From assembly GCA_030278895.1 (NCBI GenBank), contig JARXKK010000009.1:1-43817 (forward strand): DNA of 43,817 nucleotides. Direction: 5' to 3'. Shown piece after piece: positions 26,201 to 33,068 of the stretch. Both the position numbers and the translations under genes were made by a program. Origin of the DNA: Acidobacteriota bacterium. GTDB lineage: Bacteria > Acidobacteriota > Thermoanaerobaculia > UBA5066. Under the pieces are notes generated by a model. That model ran no database searches. It was not told the origin of the DNA and worked only from the letters and a program-made list of their open reading frames with translations. How positions within the stretch are numbered: position 1 is the stretch's first letter; every line of letters begins with the position of its first letter.

Positions 26201-27477
26201 CGCTGCGGAGCGGGGCGACGGTCATGGCGACCGGCGTCCAGTCCTTCTTCGCGAACGCGAAGGTCGGCGCCGACGGCAGCTTCTCGTTCACGGGCGTGCC
26301 GGCGGGCCCGGTCATGCTTCGGGCGCAGGCTGGCGACGGCCTCGGGACCTCGCGCAGCGCCACGAAGCAGGTCACCGCGAGCGACGACCTGCCCGTCCTC
26401 CAGACGGAGATCGTCTTCGACGAAGGCTTCACGCTGAGCGGGCACGTCACGCGTGGGGGCCAGCCCGTCGCAAACGCGATGGTCTTCGCGAACCTCCAGG
26501 GCGGCGGCGGCCGCCAGGCGACGACGCGCACCGACGACGGCGGCAGTTACACGCTCGTGGGACTGCAGGAAGGCTCGTACTCCGTCACCGCGATGGGCGA
26601 TTCGCTTGCCGGCGGAGGCTCGCAGGTGCGGCAGACGATCTCCCTGACGAACAACCAGAGCCTCGACCTCGTCTTTCCGACGGCGAAGGTCGCCGGCACC
26701 GTCACGGACGCCGACACGAAGCAGCCTCTGGCCGATGCCGCCGTGTCTCTCGTCTCCGCGGGGGGAACGGGCAGCGTCCCGATGCAGCGCGGGGCGACCA
26801 CCGACAGCAACGGCCACTTCCAGTTCACGGACGTCGTGCCGCAGGCCTACACGCTCAACTCGCAGAAGACCGACTACCAGTTCGACAAGCGCAACCTCAC
26901 GGCCGCCGAGGACGGCACGAGCGAGAACGTCCAGGTCGAGCTCGCGCGAGGTCAGGGAATCGGCATCGTCGTGAGGGACGGGCTCTACAACGTTCCGATG
27001 CGCAGCGTCCTGGCGCGCGTTCTCGACGGAAACAAGGCGATCGTGTTCACGGGCGCGATCGCGCTCGACACGACGGGAACCGGCGAGATCCCGTCTCTCA
27101 AGCCGGGCGCCTATTCGGCCTTCGTGACCGCAAGCGGCTACGCGACCGCGTACCTCGGGAGCGTTTCGGCGCCGTCGCAGCAGCCCGTGCCCATCACGCT
27201 CACGCCCGGCGGCGCGGCCGACATCACCGTCGGGCCGAAGTCCTTCGTGAAGGGCATCCTGCGCGGCACGCTGAAGACGGCGGCGGGCGTTCCCTACCCG
27301 TACACGCTCTTCAATGCGGACGGCCGCATCTCGATCACCGCCGACGCCAGCGGGCAGGCCGGCTTCCGGAGGCTCGCGAACCTCGCGCCGGGCAGCTACA
27401 TCCTCACGCTGGACAGCGGCGGCGGCACGACGTTCAGCATCAACGAGGGGGGCGTTACGCCGGTCCAGCTGCCGTAG
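23206..27477 (+). CDS. giant secreted protein of carboxypeptidase-regulatory-like domains
   Basis: About 1423 residues from the GTG at 23206. An N-terminal hydrophobic signal (FVSRIVPLVTFLVLSVPAGAG) is cleaved near GAG-EIRG. The rest is a chain of more than a dozen CarboxypepD_reg-like beta-sandwich domains. Each shows a 'I.G.V.D..G.P...A.V', 'T..DG.F....L..G.Y.L.V' pattern, such as LSGVAVDSSGKPLAGAAV and GTVTDADTKQPLADAAV. Gly-rich linkers interrupt two domains (near 25060-25100 and 25670-25720). These domains are usually parts of receptors or surface proteins; here there is no TonB barrel, so it is likely a free or anchored extracytoplasmic protein. It is first in a plus-strand run and ends 9 nt before the metallopeptidase gene. 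Confidence 0.85.
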   Translation: MVKSPAAFVSRIVPLVTFLVLSVPAGAGEIRGRILVSDRADKPASGVTISAVPWEAPGEEARREMKGGESPKPFASATTGADGSFILPVTAAEPGKEKLFRVRAEGAGIVPVLFEGVYDAAEIEDLGEHAVPHGERLSGVAVDSSGKPLAGAAVSLEPGVAGGDDLAYRVVTRGAVTGEDGKFQFDEASATGNRITIEKAGLAPTLQTGLRAGAVPRPIAVGAGDPVAGVVLAASRKPAAGALVRLESTKATTRWVETDAEGRFTIPHAPDGRGTIVVDAGDAGWGRGPDVRLPLAEGKSVTITLALPASLDGKVVDDKAGRVVARAKVFVKANGFARLARTGPDGLYHLKGIPPQTYRLSVDEARYVPWVKPDLALVPGEAKRLDVAVTLGATMAGKVVDETGAPVPAARGTLTRGGENALQGIRRMLRVGNETTAFRTRADGTFKATRLAPGDNQRLFVSHADYERATLAGLSLPSGGTKADVAVVMRRGATISGIVKDANDQPIPDVEVQVDPSVNFRAGAGGAVANFTRLGGPSVRPKTKTAADGSFHITGMSVGEYALQVRKPGFANERVDPVKVTDKGAEPVVVTLGPGAAIAGMVRKKSGEGAQGYMVRVGTGGRGAGGGAGPFAGTGTELATGPDGLFVIEGLKPGQVYDLSVFGGVGIGPQKRGVVAPAANVDILVAGTGRIAGTAVDARTGQPLRNFSVSYEPDRGGGGAIFRLVARGAGVSTGIGQKREVTTEDGTFVLEDVPAGTWTVVVEAKGYQQARVANLVVEENGSKDQVEVKATPGVVLKGRVTDARTGRPIANAAITHEAAGGGPGGFGGFGGRGGPFAGLEGGEDITSDAEGSFEIEGIGVGRLKVTAKNSDYTDGSEVADVKETGGTVEIKLTSGGSASGVVVAGNQPLPNAEVSISAAGETGFGRILGGGQTTTADSAGHFHFDHLGAGRYSVSAGLNGKSSNLAEFVLQAGDSKSDLVLSLTAGSTIQGTVSGLPDALRSGATVMATGVQSFFANAKVGADGSFSFTGVPAGPVMLRAQAGDGLGTSRSATKQVTASDDLPVLQTEIVFDEGFTLSGHVTRGGQPVANAMVFANLQGGGGRQATTRTDDGGSYTLVGLQEGSYSVTAMGDSLAGGGSQVRQTISLTNNQSLDLVFPTAKVAGTVTDADTKQPLADAAVSLVSAGGTGSVPMQRGATTDSNGHFQFTDVVPQAYTLNSQKTDYQFDKRNLTAAEDGTSENVQVELARGQGIGIVVRDGLYNVPMRSVLARVLDGNKAIVFTGAIALDTTGTGEIPSLKPGAYSAFVTASGYATAYLGSVSAPSQQPVPITLTPGGAADITVGPKSFVKGILRGTLKTAAGVPYPYTLFNADGRISITADASGQAGFRRLANLAPGSYILTLDSGGGTTFSINEGGVTPVQLP

Positions 27478-27486
27478 GATCCGCCC

Positions 27487-29499
27487 ATGGCAAAGCACGG
27501 GAGCAAAACTCTCTTTCTTTCCCTCTTCATTTTCGGCCTCACGATCTTCGCCGCGCAGGCCCAGACGCCCGCCTCCGACGCGCGCGGGAAGAAGCAGGCC
27601 GCCGCGCTGTGGCGGCCGGCCGACGGTGACGCCGCCGCCTTCGAGGCGTTCGCGCGCGCGAATACCGCCGCCGACGCGGCGATGCGCCAGGCGCTCTTCA
27701 CGCGCCTCTCGGGCGCGCTCGTCTCGATCGACGGGCACATGCGCGAGGCGGGCCGCGACCTCCGCATGCACGTGGATCTCGACAGCGGGCCGATCCGGCC
27801 GTTCGACGAGGTTCTCGCGGGCTACGACCCGGGCGCGCACGTCACGGACGACCTCTTCGACGACAAGATCGCGTTCCAGACGCTCCTCAATTTTCCGGTG
27901 TACACGCTCGACGAGAAGCTGAAGCTCGGTTCGTCGTGGACGCGGCGGCAATGGGCCGAAGCGCGCCTCGCCGACCGCTTCGCGACGCGCGTCCCGGCCG
28001 CCGTCAACCTCGCCATCGCGAAGGCCCAGTCCGACTCGGCCCAGTACATCGCGTCGTACAACATCTGGATGCACCACCTCGTGGACGAGAAGGGCGTGCG
28101 CCTGTTTCCGGCCAAGATGCGCCTCCTCTCGCACTGGAACCTCCGCGACGAGATCAAGTCCGACTACGCGGACCGAGAGGCCGGCCCCGCGAAGCAGCGC
28201 GCGATCCGGAAAGTCATGGAGCGCATCGTCGACCAGACGATTCCGAAGGACGTCCTCGACAACCCGGGTGTGGACTGGAACCCTTTCACGAACGAGGTCC
28301 GTCCCGCGGCCGTCAAGGACTCGGAAAACGCCGCTAAGGACGAGGCCTCCACGTCCTCCTTCCCCGAGCCCGACACCCGCTACGCCACGCTTCTCGCCTG
28401 CTTCCGCGCGGTCCGCCAGGCCGACCCGTACTCGCCCGTGACCCCTACCTTCATCGCGCGAAAGTTCGAGGACGATCGCCAGATCCCGGAGGCGCGCGTG
28501 AAGAAGATGCTGGAGGACGTCCTCACGTCTCCGCTCGTTCCGAAAGTCGCGGCGCTCATCGAGAAACGCCTCGGCCGCAAGCTCGTGCCGATCGACATCT
28601 GGTATCCCGGGTTCCGTCCGCAGGCGCCCCGGTCCGCCGCGGAGCTCGACGCTCTCGTGCGCGCGAAATACCCGACGCCCGCGGCGTACGCGAAAGACAT
28701 CCCGAACCTCCTCGTCAAGCTCGGTTTTCCCAAGGAGCGCGCCGACCTCATCGCCTCCCGCATCGACGTCCATCCCGCGCGGGGCTCCGGCCACGCCTCG
28801 GGCGCCGGCCTCAAGGGCTACAAGGCGTACCTGAGGACGCGCGTCGAGAAGGACGGGATGAACTACAAGGGCTACAACATCGCCGTCCACGAGATGGGTC
28901 ACAACGTCGAGCAGACGATCTCCCTCTACGACATCGACGAGCCGCTCCTGCAGGGCGTGCCGAACACGGCGTTCACGGAAGCGCTCGCGTTCGTCTTCCA
29001 GGGCCGCGACCTCGAGCTGCTGGGCCTCGCGAAGCCGTCCGCCGAAGCCCGCGCGCTCGCGGCGCTCGACGCGTTCTGGGGCACGTACGAGATCGCGGGC
29101 GTCGCGCTCGTCGACATGGGCGTCTGGCATTACATGTACGACCACCCCGAGGCCACGCCGGCCGAGCTGAAGAACGCAACCCTGAAAATCGCGACGGACG
29201 TGTGGAACCGTTACTACGCGCGTTACTTCGGCGAAAAGCACGTAACCCTTCTCGCCGTCTACTCCCACATGATCGACGCGTTCCTGTACCTCCCGGACTA
29301 TCCGATGGGCCACATGATCGCGTTCCAGATCGAGCGGCAGATGGAGAAGGCGGGGACGGTCGGCCCCGAGTTCGAGCGCATGGCGAAGCTCGGCAACATC
29401 GCGCCCGACCTCTGGATGAAGGAAGCTACCGGCGCGCCGGTGGGGCCGGAGGCGCTCCTCGCCGAGACGAAGAAAGCGCTGGCGACGATTTCTCGCTGA
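27487..29499 (+). CDS. exported HExxH zinc metallopeptidase
   Basis: A 670-residue protein. Residues 1-26 form a signal peptide (cut after AQAQ). The zinc motif is [14 protein letters not shown] (His468, Glu469, His472). Downstream, [15 protein letters not shown] gives Glu498 as a probable third ligand, 26 residues after the second His. That is a gluzincin layout similar to M3/M32-type oligopeptidases, although the surrounding sequence is too divergent for me to name a family. The long helical N-terminal part fits an oligopeptidase channel. AGGAT lies about 6 nt before the ATG, 9 nt after the upstream stop. Probably periplasmic. It is in a run with a thioredoxin-like protein and an outer-membrane barrel, suggesting envelope protein processing. 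Confidence 0.8.
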   Translation: MAKHGSKTLFLSLFIFGLTIFAAQAQTPASDARGKKQAAALWRPADGDAAAFEAFARANTAADAAMRQALFTRLSGALVSIDGHMREAGRDLRMHVDLDSGPIRPFDEVLAGYDPGAHVTDDLFDDKIAFQTLLNFPVYTLDEKLKLGSSWTRRQWAEARLADRFATRVPAAVNLAIAKAQSDSAQYIASYNIWMHHLVDEKGVRLFPAKMRLLSHWNLRDEIKSDYADREAGPAKQRAIRKVMERIVDQTIPKDVLDNPGVDWNPFTNEVRPAAVKDSENAAKDEASTSSFPEPDTRYATLLACFRAVRQADPYSPVTPTFIARKFEDDRQIPEARVKKMLEDVLTSPLVPKVAALIEKRLGRKLVPIDIWYPGFRPQAPRSAAELDALVRAKYPTPAAYAKDIPNLLVKLGFPKERADLIASRIDVHPARGSGHASGAGLKGYKAYLRTRVEKDGMNYKGYNIAVHEMGHNVEQTISLYDIDEPLLQGVPNTAFTEALAFVFQGRDLELLGLAKPSAEARALAALDAFWGTYEIAGVALVDMGVWHYMYDHPEATPAELKNATLKIATDVWNRYYARYFGEKHVTLLAVYSHMIDAFLYLPDYPMGHMIAFQIERQMEKAGTVGPEFERMAKLGNIAPDLWMKEATGAPVGPEALLAETKKALATISR

Positions 29500-29524
29500 A
29501 AGAAACCCGGGGGCCGTCCCGCCG

Positions 29525-29530
29525 TATAGT
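29525..29530 (+). promoter_or_regulatory. possible -10 box just before the selenoprotein start
   Basis: TATAGT lies 6 nt before the ATG at 29537, and no Shine-Dalgarno is visible. In bacteria that use leaderless mRNAs this arrangement places transcription start at the ATG. No convincing -35 is seen, and transcription from the upstream gene is equally possible. Confidence 0.25.
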
Positions 29531-29536
29531 TCCGGC

Positions 29537-30856
29537 ATGAGAATGCTTTCGACCGCCGCGATTCTCGCGGCCGCACTCGCGAGTACAGGGCTGTCTGGAA
29601 AAGAGGTCCTGCCGTTCATCGCCGACGACTACCCGAAGGCGCTCGCGCTCGCGCGCGCCGAAGGGAAGCCGATCTTCCTGGAGACCTGGGCGCCCTGGTG
29701 ACACACGTGCCGCTCCATGAGGGCCTTCGTCTTCACCGACAAGGCGCTCGGGCGGCAGGCCGGACGGTTCGTCTGGCTCTCCATCAACACCGAAAAGCGC
29801 GAGAACGCGGCCGTCCTCGCGAAGTATCCGATTCAGGCCTCGCCCACGCTCTTCGTCATCGACCCCGCGGCCGAGAAGGTCGTCCTGAAGTACGTGGGCG
29901 GGGCCACGGTGCCGCAGCTCCAGCGGATCCTCGACGACGGGGCCCGGGCGGCCGGCCACGGCCGTGACGGCCGCAAGTCCGACGAACTCCTCGCGAAGGC
30001 GGACGCTTTTTATGCGGCCGGCCAGAACAAGGAAGCGGCCGAGGCCTACCGCGCCGCGCTGAAAGGCATGGCCAGGTCTTCGCCGTCCTACGCCCGCGCC
30101 GTCGAGTCGGCGCTGTTCGCGCTCTCGTCGAGCCGCCAGCACGAAACGTGCGCGGCCGTCGCGAAGGACGCGTTCGAGCATCTCAAATCGTCCCCGTCGG
30201 CCGCGAACGTCGCGGGCTCGGGCCTCGACTGCGCGCTGGCACTCGACAAGACCGTCCCGTCGCGCGCCGCGCTCGTCTCGGACCTCGCGCGTGACGTCTC
30301 GGAGGTCCTCCGCGGGCCGCGCACGGGCCTCGCGGTCGACGACGTGTCGGCTCTCTACCAGACGTTCGCGGAAGAGCGCGACGCGGCGGGCGACGCCGCC
30401 GGGAAAACGAAAATCCTCGAGGAATGGGCCGCGTATCTCGAGGTCGAGGCCGCGAAGGGAAAGACCCCCGAAGCCCGCGCCGCGTTCGACGCGCACCGCA
30501 TCACGGCCTACCTCGCGCTGGGCCAGCCCGAGCGCGGAATTCCGATGCTCGAGGCCTCCGAACGCGATTTCCCCGACGACTACAACCCGCCCGCGCGCCT
30601 CGCGCTCGCGTACCGCGGCATGAAGAAGTACGACGAGGCCCTCGCGGCGTCCGACCGCGCCCTCGCGCGCGCCTACGGCCCGCGGAAGCTCGTCATCCTG
30701 AACGTGCGGGCCGACATCCACGACAAGAAGGGGGACGCCGCGGCGGCGAGAAAGGTCCGCGAGGAGGCACTGGCCTGGGCCGAGGCGCTTCCGAAGGAGC
30801 AGGTTTCCGAGCGCCAGATCGCCGCGCTGAAGAAGCAGCTCGAACCCCCGAAGTAG
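29537..30856 (+). CDS. probable selenoprotein: thioredoxin-fold protein with UxxC motif and C-terminal TPR-like region
   Basis: With TGA read as selenocysteine (residue 55), the product is 439 residues. Residues 1-20 are a hydrophobic export signal. [18 protein letters not shown] (44-61) is the redox motif: homologous thioredoxin-like proteins carry Cys where the TGA at 29699-29701 lies, and Cys58 is kept. [20 protein letters not shown] and [10 protein letters not shown] (with the cis-Pro) complete the thioredoxin fold to about residue 130. The rest (about 145-435) is helical with TPR-like pairs such as [21 protein letters not shown] and [25 protein letters not shown]. Starting at the internal ATG 29717 would remove the first strands and the active site, so it is an unlikely start. 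Alternatives are a nonsense mutation or a base error (TGC to TGA). The role is inferred to be extracytoplasmic thiol/disulfide exchange. Confidence 0.75.
29709..29724 (+). promoter_or_regulatory. candidate bacterial SECIS hairpin
   Basis: Downstream of the TGA, GCC-G-CTC-CAT-GAG-GGC can fold into two 3-bp stems separated by one bulged G, with apical loop CAT. The loop is 15-17 nt past the TGA, near the distance expected for bacterial SECIS elements. Flanking ACG (29705-29707) and CGT (29728-29730) can extend the stem across an internal loop. The tight loop lacks the usual G at its start; if the CTC/GAG pairs open, the loop would start with G. Suggestive only. Confidence 0.4.
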
Positions 30857-30866
30857 AGCCCCGAAG

Positions 30867-30872
30867 TAGAAT
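30867..30872 (+). promoter_or_regulatory. possible -10 box for the porin-like gene
   Basis: TAGAAT lies 24 nt before the ATG at 30897, with GGGAGGAATC as the ribosome binding site between them. No good -35 was found. The gap to the upstream gene is only 40 nt, so co-transcription is also likely. Confidence 0.25.
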
Positions 30873-30896
30873 CGTTCTCAACTGTCGGGAGGAATC

Positions 30897-32237
30897 ATGC
30901 GACGCACCTTCATCGCGATGGTCCTTTGCGCGGGGTCCGCGGCGCCCCTGGCGCCGGCGGCCTCCGCGCAGGACTCCCTTCTCGGCGTGGACGCCCTGGC
31001 CACCGATTCGGGCCGCTTCCGCCTGAAGGTCGAGATGAAGCTGAACCTGCGCAACGCGAACTCTCTCGAGTTCCCTGTGGCGAACACGGGCGCGCCGTTC
31101 GCCGTCGTCATGCAGACCCCGTCGGCGCACACCTCGGCTGAGATCTCGAACGTCATCCTGACGGCCGAGGGCGACCTCACGCCCGACATCCTCGCGCGCG
31201 CCGTCGTGAACGTCCTCGATCTTTACAACCGCAATCCCACCTCGACCGACCAGCGCGTCTTCGTGCGCGAGGCGTTCGTGCGCTTCGGGAAGAAGTGGGA
31301 ATCGCTGAAGGAGATGCCGGGCACGACGGTCTACCTCGAGCTCGGCAAGGCCCCGCGCTTCTCGAAGCAGATCCTCAGGAAGCTCGAGAGCTACGGCCTC
31401 TGGGGCACGGCCGTGGGCCGTTTCGAGGAGACGGGCGCGGAGGCGGGCGGCTCGTTCGGGCCGCACGTCTACTGGCGCGCGAGCGCCACGGGCGGCACGC
31501 CTCTGTACTTTCGCGACGTGAACGCCCTCGCGGGCGACAACGGCACGCCCGAGCGCACCGTCGGCTCCACCGTGCCCGTCGTCTACGGCTCGGGTTTTCC
31601 GATCCTCTACGACACGATGGCGACTGACGTGGGGCTCTCGGGGAAGTTCCAGGTCGGCGGCGGCGTCGGCCTGCGCTTCAACTGGGGCGAGAACAACCGG
31701 AGCGGCATCGACCTTCTCGGCTGGTACTTCCGGCGCGACATGGCCGACCGCGTGTCGCTCGAAGGAACGTTCTATTCCGGCGACCTACGGCTCCTGCAGG
31801 GCTTCGTCGTCGCGCTGCCTGTCAGCGGCACCGAGAAGTACGAGGGCGGGATCAACCTCGAGGCGCGCTTCGGGCCCGTGCATCTCTTCGCGCAGGGCAT
31901 CAAGCAGTCGATCGCGGGCCTGAAGCGTGAGGGTTACGAGGCCGAGCTCTCGTGGCGCATCCCGCTGCCGGGTCTCTTCGCCTCGGGCGACCAGTCCGTC
32001 GTCAACTGGATCGAGCCCGCGGTGCGCGCCTCGTACATCGACAACCTGTTCGACGCGCCGCCTGGGTTCGTCGCGCCGTCCGTCGGCTGGGACTGGCGCA
32101 AGTACGACTTCGGGTTCCGCCTCGGCATCGTGCGCGGCCTCGACGTCACCGTCGAATACTCGCGCAACGAGGCCACGTCGAAGAAGGGCGTCCTGCACCC
32201 GGACGAAGGCCTTCTCACGCTTCGCGCGGCGTTTTAG
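30897..32237 (+). CDS. porin-like outer-membrane beta-barrel protein
   Basis: A 446-residue protein. Residues 1 to about 24 are a signal peptide (cut at ASAQ-DS). The mature part alternates hydrophobic and polar residues with many turn-forming Gly, Asn and Asp, and aromatic residues at strand ends (VYWRASATGGTPLYF, VGLRFNWGENNRSGIDLLGWYF, KYDFGFRLGIVRGLDVTVEYS). The final strand ends in LRAAF with a terminal Phe, the usual BAM recognition feature. No plug domain or TonB box was seen, so a phosphate-selective-porin-like or general barrel is more likely than a receptor. GGGAGGAATC precedes the ATG. It is last in the run of exported proteins and ends inside a strong hairpin shared with the convergent gene. 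Confidence 0.8.
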   Translation: MRRTFIAMVLCAGSAAPLAPAASAQDSLLGVDALATDSGRFRLKVEMKLNLRNANSLEFPVANTGAPFAVVMQTPSAHTSAEISNVILTAEGDLTPDILARAVVNVLDLYNRNPTSTDQRVFVREAFVRFGKKWESLKEMPGTTVYLELGKAPRFSKQILRKLESYGLWGTAVGRFEETGAEAGGSFGPHVYWRASATGGTPLYFRDVNALAGDNGTPERTVGSTVPVVYGSGFPILYDTMATDVGLSGKFQVGGGVGLRFNWGENNRSGIDLLGWYFRRDMADRVSLEGTFYSGDLRLLQGFVVALPVSGTEKYEGGINLEARFGPVHLFAQGIKQSIAGLKREGYEAELSWRIPLPGLFASGDQSVVNWIEPAVRASYIDNLFDAPPGFVAPSVGWDWRKYDFGFRLGIVRGLDVTVEYSRNEATSKKGVLHPDEGLLTLRAAF

Positions 32238-32248
32238 AACGCCGCGCG
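32223..32248. terminator. strong hairpin between convergent genes
   Basis: An 11-bp perfect inverted repeat (arms 32223-32233 and 32238-32248) with a 4-base loop TTAG that contains the TAG stop of the porin-like gene. It lies between convergent genes and could serve both directions. No T-run follows, so it is either a non-canonical terminator or a 3'-end stabiliser. Confidence 0.5.
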
Positions 32249-32256
32249 GCTGCGAC

Positions 32257-32544
32257 TCAATGCTTGGCTGGCGCGGGCTCCGGGGCATGCACCGGCGCGG
32301 GAACGAGCTTTCGGTATCCCGCGTGGATGAATAGCGCGATGCCGGCGAAGGGGAGGAACATCACGAGGGTCGCGCCGACGACGGGCGCCCCGAGCAGCAT
32401 CACGAGGACCGGGATCTTCAGATGGAGGTCCCTCGCCGTGCCCGGCAGGACGCCATGCTTCCCGCTCACCGTCACGAGGTCCCAGCTCTGCTGATTGAAA
32501 TAGAACCCGCCCTTGACCTTGCTGCCGCCTTCGAGCCTTTTCAT
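32257..32544 (-). CDS. small membrane protein, tandem paralogue B
   Basis: A 95-residue protein. A soluble N-terminal part with GGFYFNQQSWDLVTVSGKHGVLP precedes one long or two short hydrophobic segments (LKIPVLVMLLGAPVVGATLVMFLPFAGIALFI). A Pro/Ala/His-rich tail follows. AAGGAG lies 8 nt upstream of the ATG. It is closely related to the next upstream gene (32588-32893), sharing GGFYxNxxxWDLVTVxGKxGxLP, the membrane region and length, so they are a tandem duplication 43 nt apart. I do not recognise the family. The sequence before the membrane part resembles a small beta fold rather than an enzyme. Confidence 0.75.
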   Translation of the reverse strand: MKRLEGGSKVKGGFYFNQQSWDLVTVSGKHGVLPGTARDLHLKIPVLVMLLGAPVVGATLVMFLPFAGIALFIHAGYRKLVPAPVHAPEPAPAKH

Positions 32545-32587
32545 GATGATCTCCTTGCTCTTTCTTTCTTCTGTGTCTCGAGAGTGC

Positions 32588-32893
32588 TCAGTGCGCTTCG
32601 TGGGTCTTTGCGGTCTTGACGGCCTTCTCGAGGCCCATGACCTTCCGGAGGCCGGCCGCCGCGAAGAGCGCGATGCCGACGAAGGGAAGGAAGATCACCA
32701 GGGTGGCGCCGAGCACGGGGGCGGCTGCCAGCATCGCGAGCGCGGGGATCTTCACGTAGAGGTCGTTCGTGGGGAGGTTGCCCTTCTTGCCGTTCACGGT
32801 CACGAGATCCCAGGTCTTGCGATTCAGGTAGAAGCCGCCGGCGACCGTCTTTCCGTTCGGGGTTTCGTTCGTGTTCTTCGTGGTGTTTCTCAT
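32588..32893 (-). CDS. small membrane protein, tandem paralogue A
   Basis: A 101-residue protein. The N-terminus is polar (MRNTTKNTNETPNGK), followed by GGFYLNRKTWDLVTVNGKKG and the membrane part LYVKIPALAMLAAAPVLGATLVIFLPFVGIALFAAAG. The C-terminal tail is Lys/Ala/His-rich. AAGGAG precedes the ATG with good spacing; the longer open frame upstream lies in the divergent intergenic region and is not supported. It is the first gene of a two-gene paralogous pair and diverges from the rhodanese fusion gene. Function unknown. Confidence 0.75.
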   Translation of the reverse strand: MRNTTKNTNETPNGKTVAGGFYLNRKTWDLVTVNGKKGNLPTNDLYVKIPALAMLAAAPVLGATLVIFLPFVGIALFAAAGLRKVMGLEKAVKTAKTHEAH

Positions 32894-33068
32894 GGCGTTC
32901 TCCTTGCTGCTCACGGTGACAATGTGGGCCCGCGGCAAGCGTTCGCCAATCGGGACGACCCCGGTCTTTCGAGGAATTAATGCCTGAGACGTCTCGGGTG
33001 TTTTCCGGAGATGGGGAAGCTTCTGTTTCGCCGCCGGGCTGGCAGAATAGAGCGCTCCCGGAGGCCCT

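Noticed and set aside
23338-29619. A 2093-codon open frame on the minus strand
   Set aside because: It is the complement shadow of the high-GC secreted protein and metallopeptidase genes. Its His/Arg/Asp/Glu-rich composition and lack of domains are typical of antisense frames in high-GC DNA.
29717-30856. Thioredoxin/TPR gene starting at internal ATG 29717 as a normal ORF
   Set aside because: That start removes the export signal, the first thioredoxin strand and the CxxC-type motif, while the sequence before it is clearly coding in the same frame; Sec readthrough explains both halves better.
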